This document shows, one piece after another, positions 43,720 through 52,821 of a stretch of DNA of 64,000 nt. The notes beneath the pieces were generated by a model that saw nothing but the letters and a program-made list of their open reading frames with translations, was not told the DNA's origin and made no database searches. The stretch spans positions 186,001 to 250,000 of the forward strand of contig NZ_JAUSSR010000010.1 in NCBI RefSeq assembly GCF_030812475.1, written 5' to 3'. Positions within the stretch are counted from its first letter, which is position 1. Each line of letters begins with the position of its first letter. This DNA is from Pseudomonas lini. GTDB taxonomy: Bacteria > Pseudomonadota > Gammaproteobacteria > Pseudomonadales > Pseudomonadaceae. Both the position numbers and the translations under genes were made by a program.

Positions 43720-45573
43720 TCAGTAGTGATACCACTTCAGCTCGAGCATCACTTCGTTCTCGGGTGAGGCCAGGTGGCTGAATTCGCGTTGGGCACTCAG
43801 GCGCACACCCAGGTTGCGCGACAATTCCCACTGTTGATTCAGACTGACGCTACGACGCACTTCACCATTGGTAAAGAAATCTCCCTTGGCTTCCAGGCTG
43901 AAGTTGCCCAGCGGGTTGTTCCACAGCAAACCGCTGTTGAAGCCTGCCGCCGGAGCAATGAAGCCGGCAAAGTCATTGTTGTGTTCAACGCGCACGGTGC
44001 CCAAGGCAAAGCCGAGCATGTCGTCGCCCAGTTGCCAGGTACCGCCGCCACCGCCATTGACGTGGCTGACCAGCGTTTCATCGTCATGCTTGCCCGGCAC
44101 GCGCTCAAGACCGCCGGTGACTTGCCACGAGAGTGGTTGCAGCAACGCATTACGCGGGGTCAGGGAGCGGATGGTCGCCAGGTCCAATTGCTGCAATTGC
44201 CAGTGATTGCCTTCGTACTGACGCAGTTTCATCTGCAGGATTTCAATCTGTGCGCCAAGGGGAAAGCTCTCGGCGTTGTCGTTGAGGTCGTGATACGCCA
44301 TGCGCAGGCCATATTCGCCAAAGGCCTTGTCGCCCCGAGTGCCGATGCCGGCCTGCCAGGTGCGGGATTCATGGCCGTCCTCGGGCAGGCCGGGGCGCGG
44401 GATGTCCAGTGCCGGTGCCGGGTTCTGGTTGATCGCCCGCAGCAATTCGAAACTGCGCTGTGCCCGATGCGGGTCGCGTTCCTGGCCGTTGGCGCGGTAG
44501 CGCTCCAACCGGTACGCGGCATCGATGATCAACGCCTGCCGGTCGCGGGCTTGCGCCTTGAACGCCGGGGTTTGCAATTGCTTCTGGTCGGCGCTGACTT
44601 TCAATACCCACTGCTGCTCCTCATCGGTCAACGGTTCGGCGCGGCTGAGTAATTCACGCTCCCGGGACGGACGATACTCAATGGATTCGACCAGCCCGGC
44701 TTCTTTCACGGCCTTGACGGTGTCGGTGGGAATCGCGGTCAGTGGGAATTGTCCGGTCAGCCGCAGGCTCGGGCGGGCCACTTGCAACAGCTCCAGCAAG
44801 CGATAGGAGCAGTTTTCGTCGAAGAAGAAATAATCGAACTGGATCTGTTTCAGTTCCCAGACGTGCTCGACCATGCGCTCGGTTTCTGCCTGGGTCAGGT
44901 TCAGACGGTATTCCCACAGATCACGGTTCTCGAGACTGCGGTATTCCGAGAGTTTTTCCTGATAAGGCACCAGCGCAAACAGGCCCGGATAGCCGCCCAT
45001 CAAGCCCTTCCAGGCATACAGGATGCTGTTGTCCGAGCCTTCGATGTAGGCACCGAAGTTGATCGCATAGCTAAGCAGGGCGGTTTTATCGCGCTGCACG
45101 TCAGCCTGATCGATGCGCAACAAGGTATGGCCGAACATCGATGAAGGGCTGTTCAGATAGGCCGCAGGGAAAATCATCACCGCGCTGTGGGGCGAGACAT
45201 CCTTGAACCATTGCTTGAATTCGCTGCAGTCCGGCGCCGGCAGATCGTTCAGCTCGAGTTGCGCTTTCAGCCAGCGGGTGCGGGCAGGATAGACGCATTG
45301 TGCATGCTGTTCGCCAGCACTCGCGGGGGCGTAGAGCGCCTGGACGGTCGCGGTCAACTCACGATCGGGGTGTTCGTTGCCGTCGGGTGCGAGGAAAAAT
45401 TTCCTGTCGCTGACATAGCTGCGCCAGCCGCCGAGCTTGGCGGTTTCGTAATGGCCCAGGGAGATCCAGAAAGGGTCGTTGGCCAGTTGCTGCAAACGTT
45501 GATTGTCGATGTGTGGCGCGGCGGACAGCGGGGCACAGACACAGAGCGCCAGCCAGGCAAGGCGTTTGAGCAT
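43720..45573 (-). CDS. DUF4105 exported protein with C-terminal outer-membrane-like region
   Basis: A 617-residue protein with a Sec signal (MLKRLAWLALCVCAPLSAAP). Residues about 110-290 match the DUF4105 domain: SAVMIFPAAYLNSPSSMFGH, INFGAYIEGSDNSILYAWKG and FFFDENCSYRLLELLQ, including invariant His and Cys that suggest an enzyme of the Lnb/NlpC-P60-like type. The last 200 residues alternate polar and hydrophobic positions and end with an aromatic (LELKWYHY), as in a beta-barrel. An outer-membrane enzyme is therefore plausible. I chose the ATG at 45573; a TTG three codons upstream is possible. Precise function unknown. Confidence 0.82.
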   Translation of the reverse strand: MLKRLAWLALCVCAPLSAAPHIDNQRLQQLANDPFWISLGHYETAKLGGWRSYVSDRKFFLAPDGNEHPDRELTATVQALYAPASAGEQHAQCVYPARTRWLKAQLELNDLPAPDCSEFKQWFKDVSPHSAVMIFPAAYLNSPSSMFGHTLLRIDQADVQRDKTALLSYAINFGAYIEGSDNSILYAWKGLMGGYPGLFALVPYQEKLSEYRSLENRDLWEYRLNLTQAETERMVEHVWELKQIQFDYFFFDENCSYRLLELLQVARPSLRLTGQFPLTAIPTDTVKAVKEAGLVESIEYRPSRERELLSRAEPLTDEEQQWVLKVSADQKQLQTPAFKAQARDRQALIIDAAYRLERYRANGQERDPHRAQRSFELLRAINQNPAPALDIPRPGLPEDGHESRTWQAGIGTRGDKAFGEYGLRMAYHDLNDNAESFPLGAQIEILQMKLRQYEGNHWQLQQLDLATIRSLTPRNALLQPLSWQVTGGLERVPGKHDDETLVSHVNGGGGGTWQLGDDMLGFALGTVRVEHNNDFAGFIAPAAGFNSGLLWNNPLGNFSLEAKGDFFTNGEVRRSVSLNQQWELSRNLGVRLSAQREFSHLASPENEVMLELKWYHY

Positions 45574-45628
45574 AGTGAGCAACTTAAGTCGAAAAAATAC
45601 AAAGACCCGATGCGGTTGACCGTTCCAC

Positions 45629-45742
45629 TGCAGGAGCTGGCTTGGCGAATCGTCGCACCGCAGCGATGGTCGTTAACGATAACGCGCACGATCTGGTTCA
45701 ACGCGGCGCTCTTGAGACCATCGCTGGCAAGCCAGCTCCTAC
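45629..45742. repeat. REP doublet (GAGCTGGCTTGGCGAATC type)
   Basis: TGCAGGAGCTGGCTTGGCGA and inverted TCGCTGGCAAGCCAGCTCCT, about 70 bases apart, between the DUF3015 gene (upstream part) and the DUF4105 start. The left arm carries a deletion in the loop. Confidence 0.75.
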
Positions 45743-45773
45743 CGTTGATTGACATACCAGAGGGGGCAGGTCC

Positions 45774-45811
45774 AAAAAATAAAGCCCGCCCCTGAAAAGG
45801 TGCGGGCGGGT
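45774..45811 (-). terminator. Terminator of the DUF3015 gene
   Basis: On the minus strand CCCGCCCGCACC, a TTTTC loop and AGGGGCGGGC are followed by TTTATTTTTT. The hairpin starts six bases beyond the DUF3015 stop codon. Confidence 0.8.
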
Positions 45812-45816
45812 CGAGC

Positions 45817-46305
45817 TTAAGCTTGAGTGGCGTACTTGACCAGTCGCGGATCGCTTTTCAGGACTGCCAGGGTGTTGGTATGCACGTCTTCTGCGGTAAC
45901 GTCCGCCTTGCTGAAGATCTGCTGGAAGTGCTCGTGAGTCACGGCGGCGAAGTGCGCACGGTCTTCCGGCGCCACGCCCAGTACCACGGCATAGGTCGTC
46001 AGCGCTTCGCCCTGACCTTTAGCCATGTCTTCGGACAGCTCGTTCATCATGCCATTCATGGCCAACCAGGATTTGCCGCCATAGGTCAGCGACGCATTTG
46101 TCGAGCAACCGTTGGTACCGGAGGTCATACCGAAGGTTGCGTTGCCGGAGGTGCCGTTGGTGGTGGATGCCAGGAAGTGAGCCGGGGTGCCACGCTGACC
46201 TTCGAACAGCATGTTGCCCCAACCGCAATCCGGGCCGCCTGGCGCCTGAGCCATGGCGTTGATGGATACAGCGGTGAAGAGAGTACCGAGAAGAATCCGT
46301 TTCAT
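45817..46305 (-). CDS. DUF3015 family exported protein
   Basis: A 162-residue protein with a cleavable signal (MKRILLGTLFTAVSINAMAQ). The mature part begins PDCGWGNMLFEGQRGTPAHF and continues SGNATFGMTSGTNGCSTNAS, typical of the DUF3015 family of periplasmic proteins found in pseudomonads and relatives; two cysteines could form a disulfide. The C-terminal half is helical (EDMAKGQGEALTTYAVVLGV). Function unknown. It has its own terminator and is divergent from the Lon-like gene. Confidence 0.85.
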   Translation of the reverse strand: MKRILLGTLFTAVSINAMAQAPGGPDCGWGNMLFEGQRGTPAHFLASTTNGTSGNATFGMTSGTNGCSTNASLTYGGKSWLAMNGMMNELSEDMAKGQGEALTTYAVVLGVAPEDRAHFAAVTHEHFQQIFSKADVTAEDVHTNTLAVLKSDPRLVKYATQA

Positions 46306-46579
46306 AGCTATGTTCTCTTTATGTGCATACCAATGGACAGGGTCTGGCCCGATCTGGCGCCAGTGGGCCGGTTATTGTTCCAGCCGCGCAGTTTGGAGTT
46401 TAGGCAGGTTCCAGGGGTTCCGTGATTTTTTGCAATATATTCGTTAAAAACCTTGATTTAGACCCGGCCCGCCTGGAGATGCCACTTTGACTATGCTTTG
46501 GCTTGAGGCGCGCCTTGCAAGTGATGCATGGGCAGCGCCAGAATGCCGCTATCTGCCCCGCCTGATGTAAGGAAGCCCG

Positions 46580-49018
46580 ATGCCTGATCCTGTTGCTGCC
46601 AGCTTGCGTCTAGCGCCCGAAGCGCTGACCCGTCCGTTTTCCGCTGAACAGTTCAGCTTCTCTACCACCAATGATCTGGAGCCCTTTCGCGGTGTGCTTG
46701 GCCAGGAACGTGCGGTCGAAGCCTTGCAGTTCGGTGTGGCCATGCCACGCCCCGGTTACAACGTATTCGTCATGGGGGAGCCCGGCACTGGCCGGTTTTC
46801 GTTCGTCAAACGCTACCTGAAGGCTGAAGGCAAACGCCTGCAGACCCCGGCGGACTGGGTCTACGTCAACAATTTCGAAGATCCTCGCGAGCCGCGTGCC
46901 TTGGAGTTTCCCGCAGGCACCGCCGGTGCCTTCATCGATGATATCAACGGGCTGATCGACAACCTGCTGGCGACTTTTCCGGCCGTGTTCGAGCATCCGT
47001 CCTACCAGCAGAAGAAAAGCGCCATCGATCGCGCGTTCAATCAACGTTATGACCGCGCGCTGGATGTGATCGAGCGCCTGGCGCTCGAGAAAGACGTCGC
47101 GCTGTATCGCGACAGCAGCAACATCGCGTTCACCCCGATGTTTGAAGGCAAGGCGGTGGACGAAGCGGAATTCGCCCAGTTGCCGGAAGCCGATCGCGAG
47201 CGCTTCCACGACGACATTTCGTGGCTCGAAGAGCGGCTGAACGAAGAACTCGCCAGCCTGGCGCAGTGGAAGCGCGAGTCGAGCAATGAACTGCGCCAGC
47301 TCAACGAAGAAACCATCACCCTGGCCTTGCAGCCACTGCTTGCGCCGCTGTCGGAAAAGTACGCGGAAAACGCCGGAGTCTGCGGCTACCTGCAAGCGAT
47401 GCAGGTGTACCTGCTCAAGACGGTGGTCGAGCAACTGGTGGATGACAGCAAGTCAGACGCGGTCGCGCGCAAGTTGCTGGAGGAGCAGTACGCGCCGAGC
47501 CTGGTGGTCGGTCATCCGGCCAGCGGCGGTGCGCCAGTGGTTTTCGAGCCGCACCCGACTTACGAAAACCTGTTCGGCCGGATCGAGTACACCACCGATC
47601 AGGGCGCGTTATACACGACCTACCGGCAGCTGCGACCGGGTGCCTTTCACCGGGCCAACGGCGGCTTCCTGATCCTGGAAGCGGAAAAAATGCTCAGTGA
47701 GCCGTTCGTGTGGGATGCGCTCAAACGCGCCCTGCAATCGCGCAAACTGAAAATGGAATCGCCGCTGGGCGAGATGGGTCGTTTCGCCACCGTGACCCTG
47801 ACACCGCAACACATTCCGTTGCAGGTCAAAGTCATCATCATCGGCGCCCGGCAGCTGTACTACACGCTGCAAGACCTCGATCCGGACTTCCAGGAAATGT
47901 TCCGCGTCCTGGTGGATTTCGACGAAGACATCCCGATGGTCGACGAAAGCCTGGAGCAGTTCGCCCAGTTGCTCAAGACCCGTACCTCCGAAGAAGGCAT
48001 GGCACCGCTGACCGCCGATGCAGTGGCGCGCCTGGCGACATACAGCGCGCGCCTGGCCGAACATCAGGGGCGTTTGTCGGCGCGGATCGGTGATTTGTTC
48101 CAGCTGGTCAGCGAGGCGGATTTCATTCGCCACCTGGCGGCCGACGAAATGACCGACGCCGGGCACATCGAACGTGCACTCAAAGCCAAGGCCACCCGCA
48201 CCGGGCGAGTTTCTGCGCGTATTCTCGATGACATGCTGGCCGGGATCATCCTCATCGACACGGACGGTGCCGCCGTCGGCAAGTGCAACGGGCTGACGGT
48301 TCTGGAAGTGGGCGACTCGGCCTTCGGTGTGCCGGCGCGGATTTCCGCCACGGTCTACCCGGGTGGCAGCGGCATCGTCGACATCGAGCGCGAGGTCAAC
48401 CTCGGCCAGCCGATTCACTCCAAGGGGGTGATGATCCTCACCGGGTATCTGGGCAGCCGTTATGCCCAGGAATTCCCCCTGGCGATTTCCGCCAGTATCG
48501 CCCTGGAGCAATCCTACGGTTACGTCGATGGTGACAGTGCCTCGTTGGGCGAAGCCTGCACCCTGATCTCGGCCTTGTCGAAAACCCCGCTCAAGCAGTG
48601 CTTTGCAATCACCGGCTCGATCAACCAGTTTGGTGAAGTGCAGGCGGTGGGCGGGGTCAACGAGAAGATCGAAGGCTTCTTCCGGCTCTGCGAAGCCCGC
48701 GGGCTGACCGGCGAGCAAGGCGCGATCATTCCGCAGGCCAACGTTGCCACGCTGATGCTCGACGAGAAAGTGCTGTCCGCGGTGCGTGCGGGGCAGTTTC
48801 ATGTCTATGCGGTACGCCAGGCGGACGAGGCGCTGAGCCTGTTGGTCGGTGAACCGGCGGGCGCACCGGATGAGCATGGCGAATTCCCTGAAGGCAGCGT
48901 TAACGCACGGGTGGTGGAGCGTTTGCGCGTGATCGCGGAAATGATCAGTGAGGAAGATCTGAAGGAAGCCGAGAAGGAGGCTGCGCAGGAAGCATTGGTC
49001 GAGGCCAAACCGGCCTGA
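46580..49018 (+). CDS. LonB-like ATP-dependent protease (AAA_32 family)
   Basis: An 812-residue Lon-related protease without the long N-terminal domain of LonA. The ATPase part has a variant P-loop, MGEPGTGRFSFVKRYL at about 65-80, with Arg72 where Lys is usual, and a large helical insertion to about 330. The C-terminal Lon protease domain has Ser653 in DGDSASLGEACTLISAL and Lys696 in VNEKIEGFFRL, 43 residues apart as in LonA, so the peptidase dyad is intact. The tail is acidic and Glu/Ala rich. From memory this is the PA4576 type. Substrates unknown. Confidence 0.9.
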   Translation: MPDPVAASLRLAPEALTRPFSAEQFSFSTTNDLEPFRGVLGQERAVEALQFGVAMPRPGYNVFVMGEPGTGRFSFVKRYLKAEGKRLQTPADWVYVNNFEDPREPRALEFPAGTAGAFIDDINGLIDNLLATFPAVFEHPSYQQKKSAIDRAFNQRYDRALDVIERLALEKDVALYRDSSNIAFTPMFEGKAVDEAEFAQLPEADRERFHDDISWLEERLNEELASLAQWKRESSNELRQLNEETITLALQPLLAPLSEKYAENAGVCGYLQAMQVYLLKTVVEQLVDDSKSDAVARKLLEEQYAPSLVVGHPASGGAPVVFEPHPTYENLFGRIEYTTDQGALYTTYRQLRPGAFHRANGGFLILEAEKMLSEPFVWDALKRALQSRKLKMESPLGEMGRFATVTLTPQHIPLQVKVIIIGARQLYYTLQDLDPDFQEMFRVLVDFDEDIPMVDESLEQFAQLLKTRTSEEGMAPLTADAVARLATYSARLAEHQGRLSARIGDLFQLVSEADFIRHLAADEMTDAGHIERALKAKATRTGRVSARILDDMLAGIILIDTDGAAVGKCNGLTVLEVGDSAFGVPARISATVYPGGSGIVDIEREVNLGQPIHSKGVMILTGYLGSRYAQEFPLAISASIALEQSYGYVDGDSASLGEACTLISALSKTPLKQCFAITGSINQFGEVQAVGGVNEKIEGFFRLCEARGLTGEQGAIIPQANVATLMLDEKVLSAVRAGQFHVYAVRQADEALSLLVGEPAGAPDEHGEFPEGSVNARVVERLRVIAEMISEEDLKEAEKEAAQEALVEAKPA

Positions 49019-49047
49019 CATACGCCTGATCTGAGATCACGCCGATC

Positions 49048-49139
49048 CTGTGGGAGCGAGCTTGCTCGCGATGAGGGACTTACTTCAACATCTCTGTTGG
49101 CTGGAAGTCCGCTATCGCGAGCAAGCTCGCTCCCACAGG
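49048..49139. repeat. REP doublet (GAGCGAGCTTGCTCGCGA type)
   Basis: CTGTGGGAGCGAGCTTGCTC and inverted GAGCAAGCTCGCTCCCACAG, about 50 bases apart, 30 bases after the Lon-like gene. The remaining gap to 49353 holds no gene I can support; it has a TTGACG hexamer at 49237 and TATGAT at 49263, but with a 20-base spacer. Confidence 0.87.
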
Positions 49140-49353
49140 TTTTGTGGTGTCGTCAAAATCGACATTCAGCGAAAAAAGTGCCATCACTCTGACGTCAAAA
49201 TTCACACAATGACCATTCGGCGCCTTTTGGTCTAACTTGACGTGCTAGTCAGACTTTTCTTCTATGATCAGGTCAAGGATATCGACAGTAATCACTGGAT
49301 CGAGACAGCCTCCCCGTGGGGGCTGAATACCGGATCTACCGAGGGTCGCCGCC

Positions 49354-49692
49354 ATGTCGCGCAACCTCTGCCTCACCCGTCAATGCCTGGGTCTTGTGAC
49401 CCGTATCGAATGTGCCATCCGCCCACTGGCGGGGGATACGGGCATGTGGACCTTGCTTTTTGCCGCCGGAATGGCCGGCGAACAACCTTCAGCCATTAAA
49501 GCCCAGGGCCCGTTTCATGGCCCCTTCGTGGCTGAATCAATCCTCGACACCATAGTTGAAAGCCTGACCCTGCATGGCTACGAACTGGCTGATGACCCGC
49601 AAATCTGGTGCCTGCACCTGCAGGCCCAGCTGCGGGAAATCAATGGTGGCCGTTCGCGCAATCCCGGCTTCGAGTTCCGGCCCGACCGCTGA
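49354..49692 (+). CDS. Small conserved protein of unknown function
   Basis: A 112-residue soluble protein. Notable stretches are TRIECAIRPLAGDTGMWTLL, QGPFHGPFVAESILDTIVES and ADDPQIWCLHLQAQLREING. No family name comes to mind, but the position next to the Lon-like gene and opposite a large lipoprotein gene resembles the PA4575 locus, from memory. A GC-rich inverted repeat (CCTCCCCGTGGGGG) lies 40 bases upstream. It is convergent with the lipoprotein gene, five bases apart. Confidence 0.7.
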   Translation: MSRNLCLTRQCLGLVTRIECAIRPLAGDTGMWTLLFAAGMAGEQPSAIKAQGPFHGPFVAESILDTIVESLTLHGYELADDPQIWCLHLQAQLREINGGRSRNPGFEFRPDR

Positions 49693-49697
49693 GTCGA

Positions 49698-51518
49698 CTA
49701 TCGGTCAAGGTCAGCCTTGTCCAGTTTGACCTCGAAACCGTATTGTACGGTGACGAGGTCGGTGCGCTGGTAGGTTTCCAGTTGGGTGGGCTGGCCGTAG
49801 AAGTAATGCACAGCGAATAACGCCGGGCCTTCTGCGCCCGCATCGTGACTGACCGACAGGATCTCCTTCAGATAGTGGCCGCTGCCGTCCCTGGCAAAGA
49901 AACGCCAGTCCTGGGCGGGGAACAATTTCGAATCGACCACCAATGCATTGCCTTTGATTTTCAGTCCTTTGGGTAACTGGCGGGCGTCGATGGTTTTCTT
50001 GTCGACGGTGGCCATGAACAGGGGAAAGGAGCCGACCGCGTAGGCCGGTGTTTCGGGAAACAGGTTCAGGTCATAGGTGATAGTGCCGCGCGGGGGATCG
50101 ACCTGGTACGCCTGCGGCGGCAATTCAATCGGCCCATCCCGTTTGCCGTCAGCGTCTTCGGTGAAGAAAGTGACCGGGCTTTTGCCAACGTTCAAGGCGG
50201 TGCCGAGCAGTTCATCATTGAAGCTTCTGGGGTGATCGAACTCAATGCGCGCTGCACTCGGGTCATCGACTGACTGACTGACGCTGACACTCTTCTTCAG
50301 TTGTTCCTCGCCCAGCGTCGCCCCCTGGAGCCAGGTCGGGGCCTGGTCGTCGTACACCACCACCGGCAACGTCAGCGGCTGGATGGATTTTGCTGTGGTG
50401 TGCCGGTCGAAGCGGCGTACCGGAAGGTTCAGGTTCTTGCGGGTCACCGTCGCCGCAGAAAAATCCAGCACGCTGACTTCCAGGGTCTCGATCGGCCCGT
50501 TGAAGTATACCTTGGAGTAATGCTGTTTCTGTTGCTGCTCAAAGGCGCGTTGCTCTTCATCGAGCTGTTTTGCGAATGCCTCGCTCCAGGCTTTCTGCTG
50601 TTGCATATTCGCCAGTTGCTTCTGATAGAAGGCTATTTGCGCAGCGGTTTCATTGATCGAGCCCGAGCGCGAGAGGAATTGCCCGGTGCTGTCTCTGGCC
50701 TGGACGATCAGCGGGTTCAAGGTTATGTCGCTGAGCTCGGCGGCCAGGGGCGCGCTGTTGCTGAATTCGATTTCGGCGTAGTTGTCGTCCATTTTCAACA
50801 GGGTGACGCTGAGGTTGTCGTTGGTACGGGTTTGACCGACGTCCTTTTTCGTCAGGTCGAAACTGTAGAGCCGGCGCGGCGCGATAACTTCCACCTTGCC
50901 CTGTAGACTCACCGGTTGTGGCTGGTTCTTGTTTTCAACGTCCAGGCCATCAATGAACGGGTAGGTTACCGTCAGGTCATCGGGGTTGGTCAGGTTGGAG
51001 CTCGAAGGGCTCAGCTGAATGCCAGGATCGGTTTCCGACCATTCCGGCTGGAACGGGATGACGCGCTTGTTGCTCAAGGTCACAGACTGCCATTCCACGC
51101 CATGGGGAAAAAGAAACGCGGCCGGGCTGTTGAAGTTGAAGGGGAATACCGGCTGCAGATCGGTCAAGTAGTCGGAGCTGGAGTCTTTGTGGAGCACGAA
51201 CAGACCGTTGATGTAGGTGTCGACCAGATCCTGGGGCGTGGGGTAGTGCTTGAGCACGGCGAGGACGTCTTCGTCGTACTCGGTTTCCACAGGTTTGCTC
51301 TCAAGCTTGAGCTGAGCACGCTCGAGCAACAACAGTGAGCCGCCAAGTTCGGCCACGGCATCCTTGAGTTTCGGGTCCTGAATCGCTTCCAGAGACTTCT
51401 CGAACTGCGCCGTCTTTTCCTCGAGGCTGACCGGGAGTTTGGCATCACTGGGTGAGCAGCCACTCATCAGCAGAACCAGGCATATTCCGGCGCTCGTTAA
51501 AGGCAATCGCACATCCAT
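49698..51518 (-). CDS. Large lipoprotein of unknown function
   Basis: A 606-residue predicted lipoprotein: signal MDVRLPLTSAGICLVLLMSG with the lipobox LMSGC placing Cys21 at the mature N-terminus, and Ser-Pro-Ser next to it, which favours the outer membrane. The mature chain starts with a charged helix (SLEEKTAQFEKSLEAIQD), has an internal Gln-rich coiled coil (FYQKQLANMQQQKAWSEAFA, about 290-340) and otherwise beta-rich sequence. I recognise no domain. It is divergent from the UPF0114 gene. Confidence 0.78.
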   Translation of the reverse strand: MDVRLPLTSAGICLVLLMSGCSPSDAKLPVSLEEKTAQFEKSLEAIQDPKLKDAVAELGGSLLLLERAQLKLESKPVETEYDEDVLAVLKHYPTPQDLVDTYINGLFVLHKDSSSDYLTDLQPVFPFNFNSPAAFLFPHGVEWQSVTLSNKRVIPFQPEWSETDPGIQLSPSSSNLTNPDDLTVTYPFIDGLDVENKNQPQPVSLQGKVEVIAPRRLYSFDLTKKDVGQTRTNDNLSVTLLKMDDNYAEIEFSNSAPLAAELSDITLNPLIVQARDSTGQFLSRSGSINETAAQIAFYQKQLANMQQQKAWSEAFAKQLDEEQRAFEQQQKQHYSKVYFNGPIETLEVSVLDFSAATVTRKNLNLPVRRFDRHTTAKSIQPLTLPVVVYDDQAPTWLQGATLGEEQLKKSVSVSQSVDDPSAARIEFDHPRSFNDELLGTALNVGKSPVTFFTEDADGKRDGPIELPPQAYQVDPPRGTITYDLNLFPETPAYAVGSFPLFMATVDKKTIDARQLPKGLKIKGNALVVDSKLFPAQDWRFFARDGSGHYLKEILSVSHDAGAEGPALFAVHYFYGQPTQLETYQRTDLVTVQYGFEVKLDKADLDR

Positions 51519-51637
51519 TTTCCCGTTTTCCTGTCCGATGTCGCTTAGCTGTCAATAGTTTGGACACTAGCAGAAAAACCTTGTCACACACGCGCAGGCT
51601 ACGGATTTTTCGGTTGTTTCTGGGTGTAACAGGTGGC

Positions 51638-51646
51638 TGGTATACT
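51638..51646 (+). promoter_or_regulatory. Extended -10 promoter of the UPF0114 gene
   Basis: TGGTATACT is an extended -10 element (TGN plus TATACT), 33 bases before the ATG of the UPF0114 gene. No good -35 at the usual distance; TTGTTT at 51614 is 21 bases upstream. Assigned by eye. Confidence 0.45.
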
Positions 51647-51678
51647 CGCGTCCATTTCCAGCCCAACTGTGAGATTCA

Positions 51679-52167
51679 ATGGAACGCTTTATCGAAAATG
51701 CAATGTATGCCTCCCGCTGGCTTCTGGCGCCGATCTACTTCGGCCTGTCCCTTGGCTTGTTGGCACTGGCGCTGAAATTCTTCCAGGAAGTGTTTCACGT
51801 CATTCCTAACGTGTTCTCGATGGCCGAATCGGACCTGATTCTGGTGTTGTTGTCGCTGATCGATATGGCCCTGGTTGGCGGTTTGCTGGTGATGGTGATG
51901 ATTTCCGGCTACGAGAACTTCGTTTCCCAGCTGGATATCGACGACCACAAGGAAAAGCTCAACTGGTTGGGCACCATGGATTCGTCTTCGTTGAAGATGA
52001 AAGTGGCGGCCTCCATCGTGGCAATTTCCTCCATCCACCTGCTGCGGATCTTCATGGATGCCAAGAACGTCGATCCCGAGCACTTGAAGTGGTACGTGAT
52101 CATCCACATGACCTTCGTGGTCTCCGCGTTCGCCATGGGTTACCTGGACAAGCTGACCAAGCACTGA
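51679..52167 (+). CDS. yqhA: UPF0114 (YqhA) family membrane protein
   Basis: A 162-residue inner-membrane protein with three to four helices. The start ERFIENAMYASRWLLAPIYF and the segment MALVGGLLVMVMISGYENFV are hallmarks of UPF0114/TIGR00645 proteins, followed by NWLGTMDSSSLKMKVAASIV. The family is widespread in proteobacteria and has no established function. The spacing to fklB and the Lon-like gene matches the PA4574 region as I remember it. Confidence 0.9.
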   Translation: MERFIENAMYASRWLLAPIYFGLSLGLLALALKFFQEVFHVIPNVFSMAESDLILVLLSLIDMALVGGLLVMVMISGYENFVSQLDIDDHKEKLNWLGTMDSSSLKMKVAASIVAISSIHLLRIFMDAKNVDPEHLKWYVIIHMTFVVSAFAMGYLDKLTKH

Positions 52168-52184
52168 GTTGCACAACCGCCCCC

Positions 52185-52286
52185 CTGTAGGAGCGAGCTT
52201 GCTCGCGATAACCCTGAGGGCGCCGCGGGGTTTCAGGCTTCCAGCGTTATCGTTGACGACCATCGCCAGCAAGCTGGCTCCTACAA
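52185..52286. repeat. REP doublet with mixed arms, plus a half-copy at 52351-52376
   Basis: CTGTAGGAGCGAGCTTGCTC is a GAGCGAGC-type arm, while its inverted partner CATCGCCAGCAAGCTGGCTC is of the GCTGGC type, so the two arms are from different variants. A further degenerate arm, TGTAGGAATCCTGGCTCGCC, occurs at 52351-52370 just upstream of the next gene. Confidence 0.78.
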
Positions 52287-52390
52287 AGGGAGGGTGAACC
52301 AGACGAGCGGTATCGTTGGTGGCTTGTGCTTTGTTGCACCGAAGCCTATGCCTGTAGGAATCCTGGCTCGCCACAGTGTGAGGTGTGTTC

Positions 52391-52702
52391 ATGAACCTGC
52401 AAGAATTGAATGCCTATGCCATCGCCGGCAAAGTCGATGAGCTCAACCTGATCTCGCTGGAAGGGGGAATCTATCTGCTCGAAGCGCGCATGCACGGCGC
52501 GGCCTTTCCCCTGAGCGATAAGCGCGGCGAGTCGTTTCATCTGCGCTCGGTCGAGCATGCCCGTGAGCTGCTTCGCGACTTTCCCACCTTGCAGTTCAAC
52601 CTCGTGCACACCTCGGTGCATGACGAAATGTGCGGCCTTGGTGCCAGTTCGGAAGAAAGCCTGAAGGTACCGATCGCCTTCCGTACCGGGTGGCAGCACT
52701 GA
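52391..52702 (+). CDS. Small conserved protein (DUF6482-like)
   Basis: A 103-residue soluble protein, MNLQELNAYAIAGKVDELNL then ISLEGGIYLLEARMHGAAFP, with VHTSVHDEMCGLGAS near the end. It resembles the small pseudomonad family annotated as DUF6482, from memory. I chose the ATG at 52391 with GAGG upstream; a GTG two codons earlier is possible. It lies upstream of fklB in the same direction, separated by about 120 bases. Function unknown. Confidence 0.7.
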   Translation: MNLQELNAYAIAGKVDELNLISLEGGIYLLEARMHGAAFPLSDKRGESFHLRSVEHARELLRDFPTLQFNLVHTSVHDEMCGLGASSEESLKVPIAFRTGWQH

Positions 52703-52821
52703 CCCCCTGATCAACGCGATGGCATCTGTGCTAGTCTGCTGGCCCTTTTGGTTCCGGGCGCTCCGGGACGCGCTGTGCACGCACGGCAAGTTCCGGGCCG
52801 TCCGCACAGCGGAGCAGTGTC

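Noticed and set aside
49237..49268. Promoter candidate TTGACG-N20-TATGAT before the 112-residue gene
   Set aside because: The 20-base spacer is too long for a normal sigma-70 promoter, so I did not list it as a feature.
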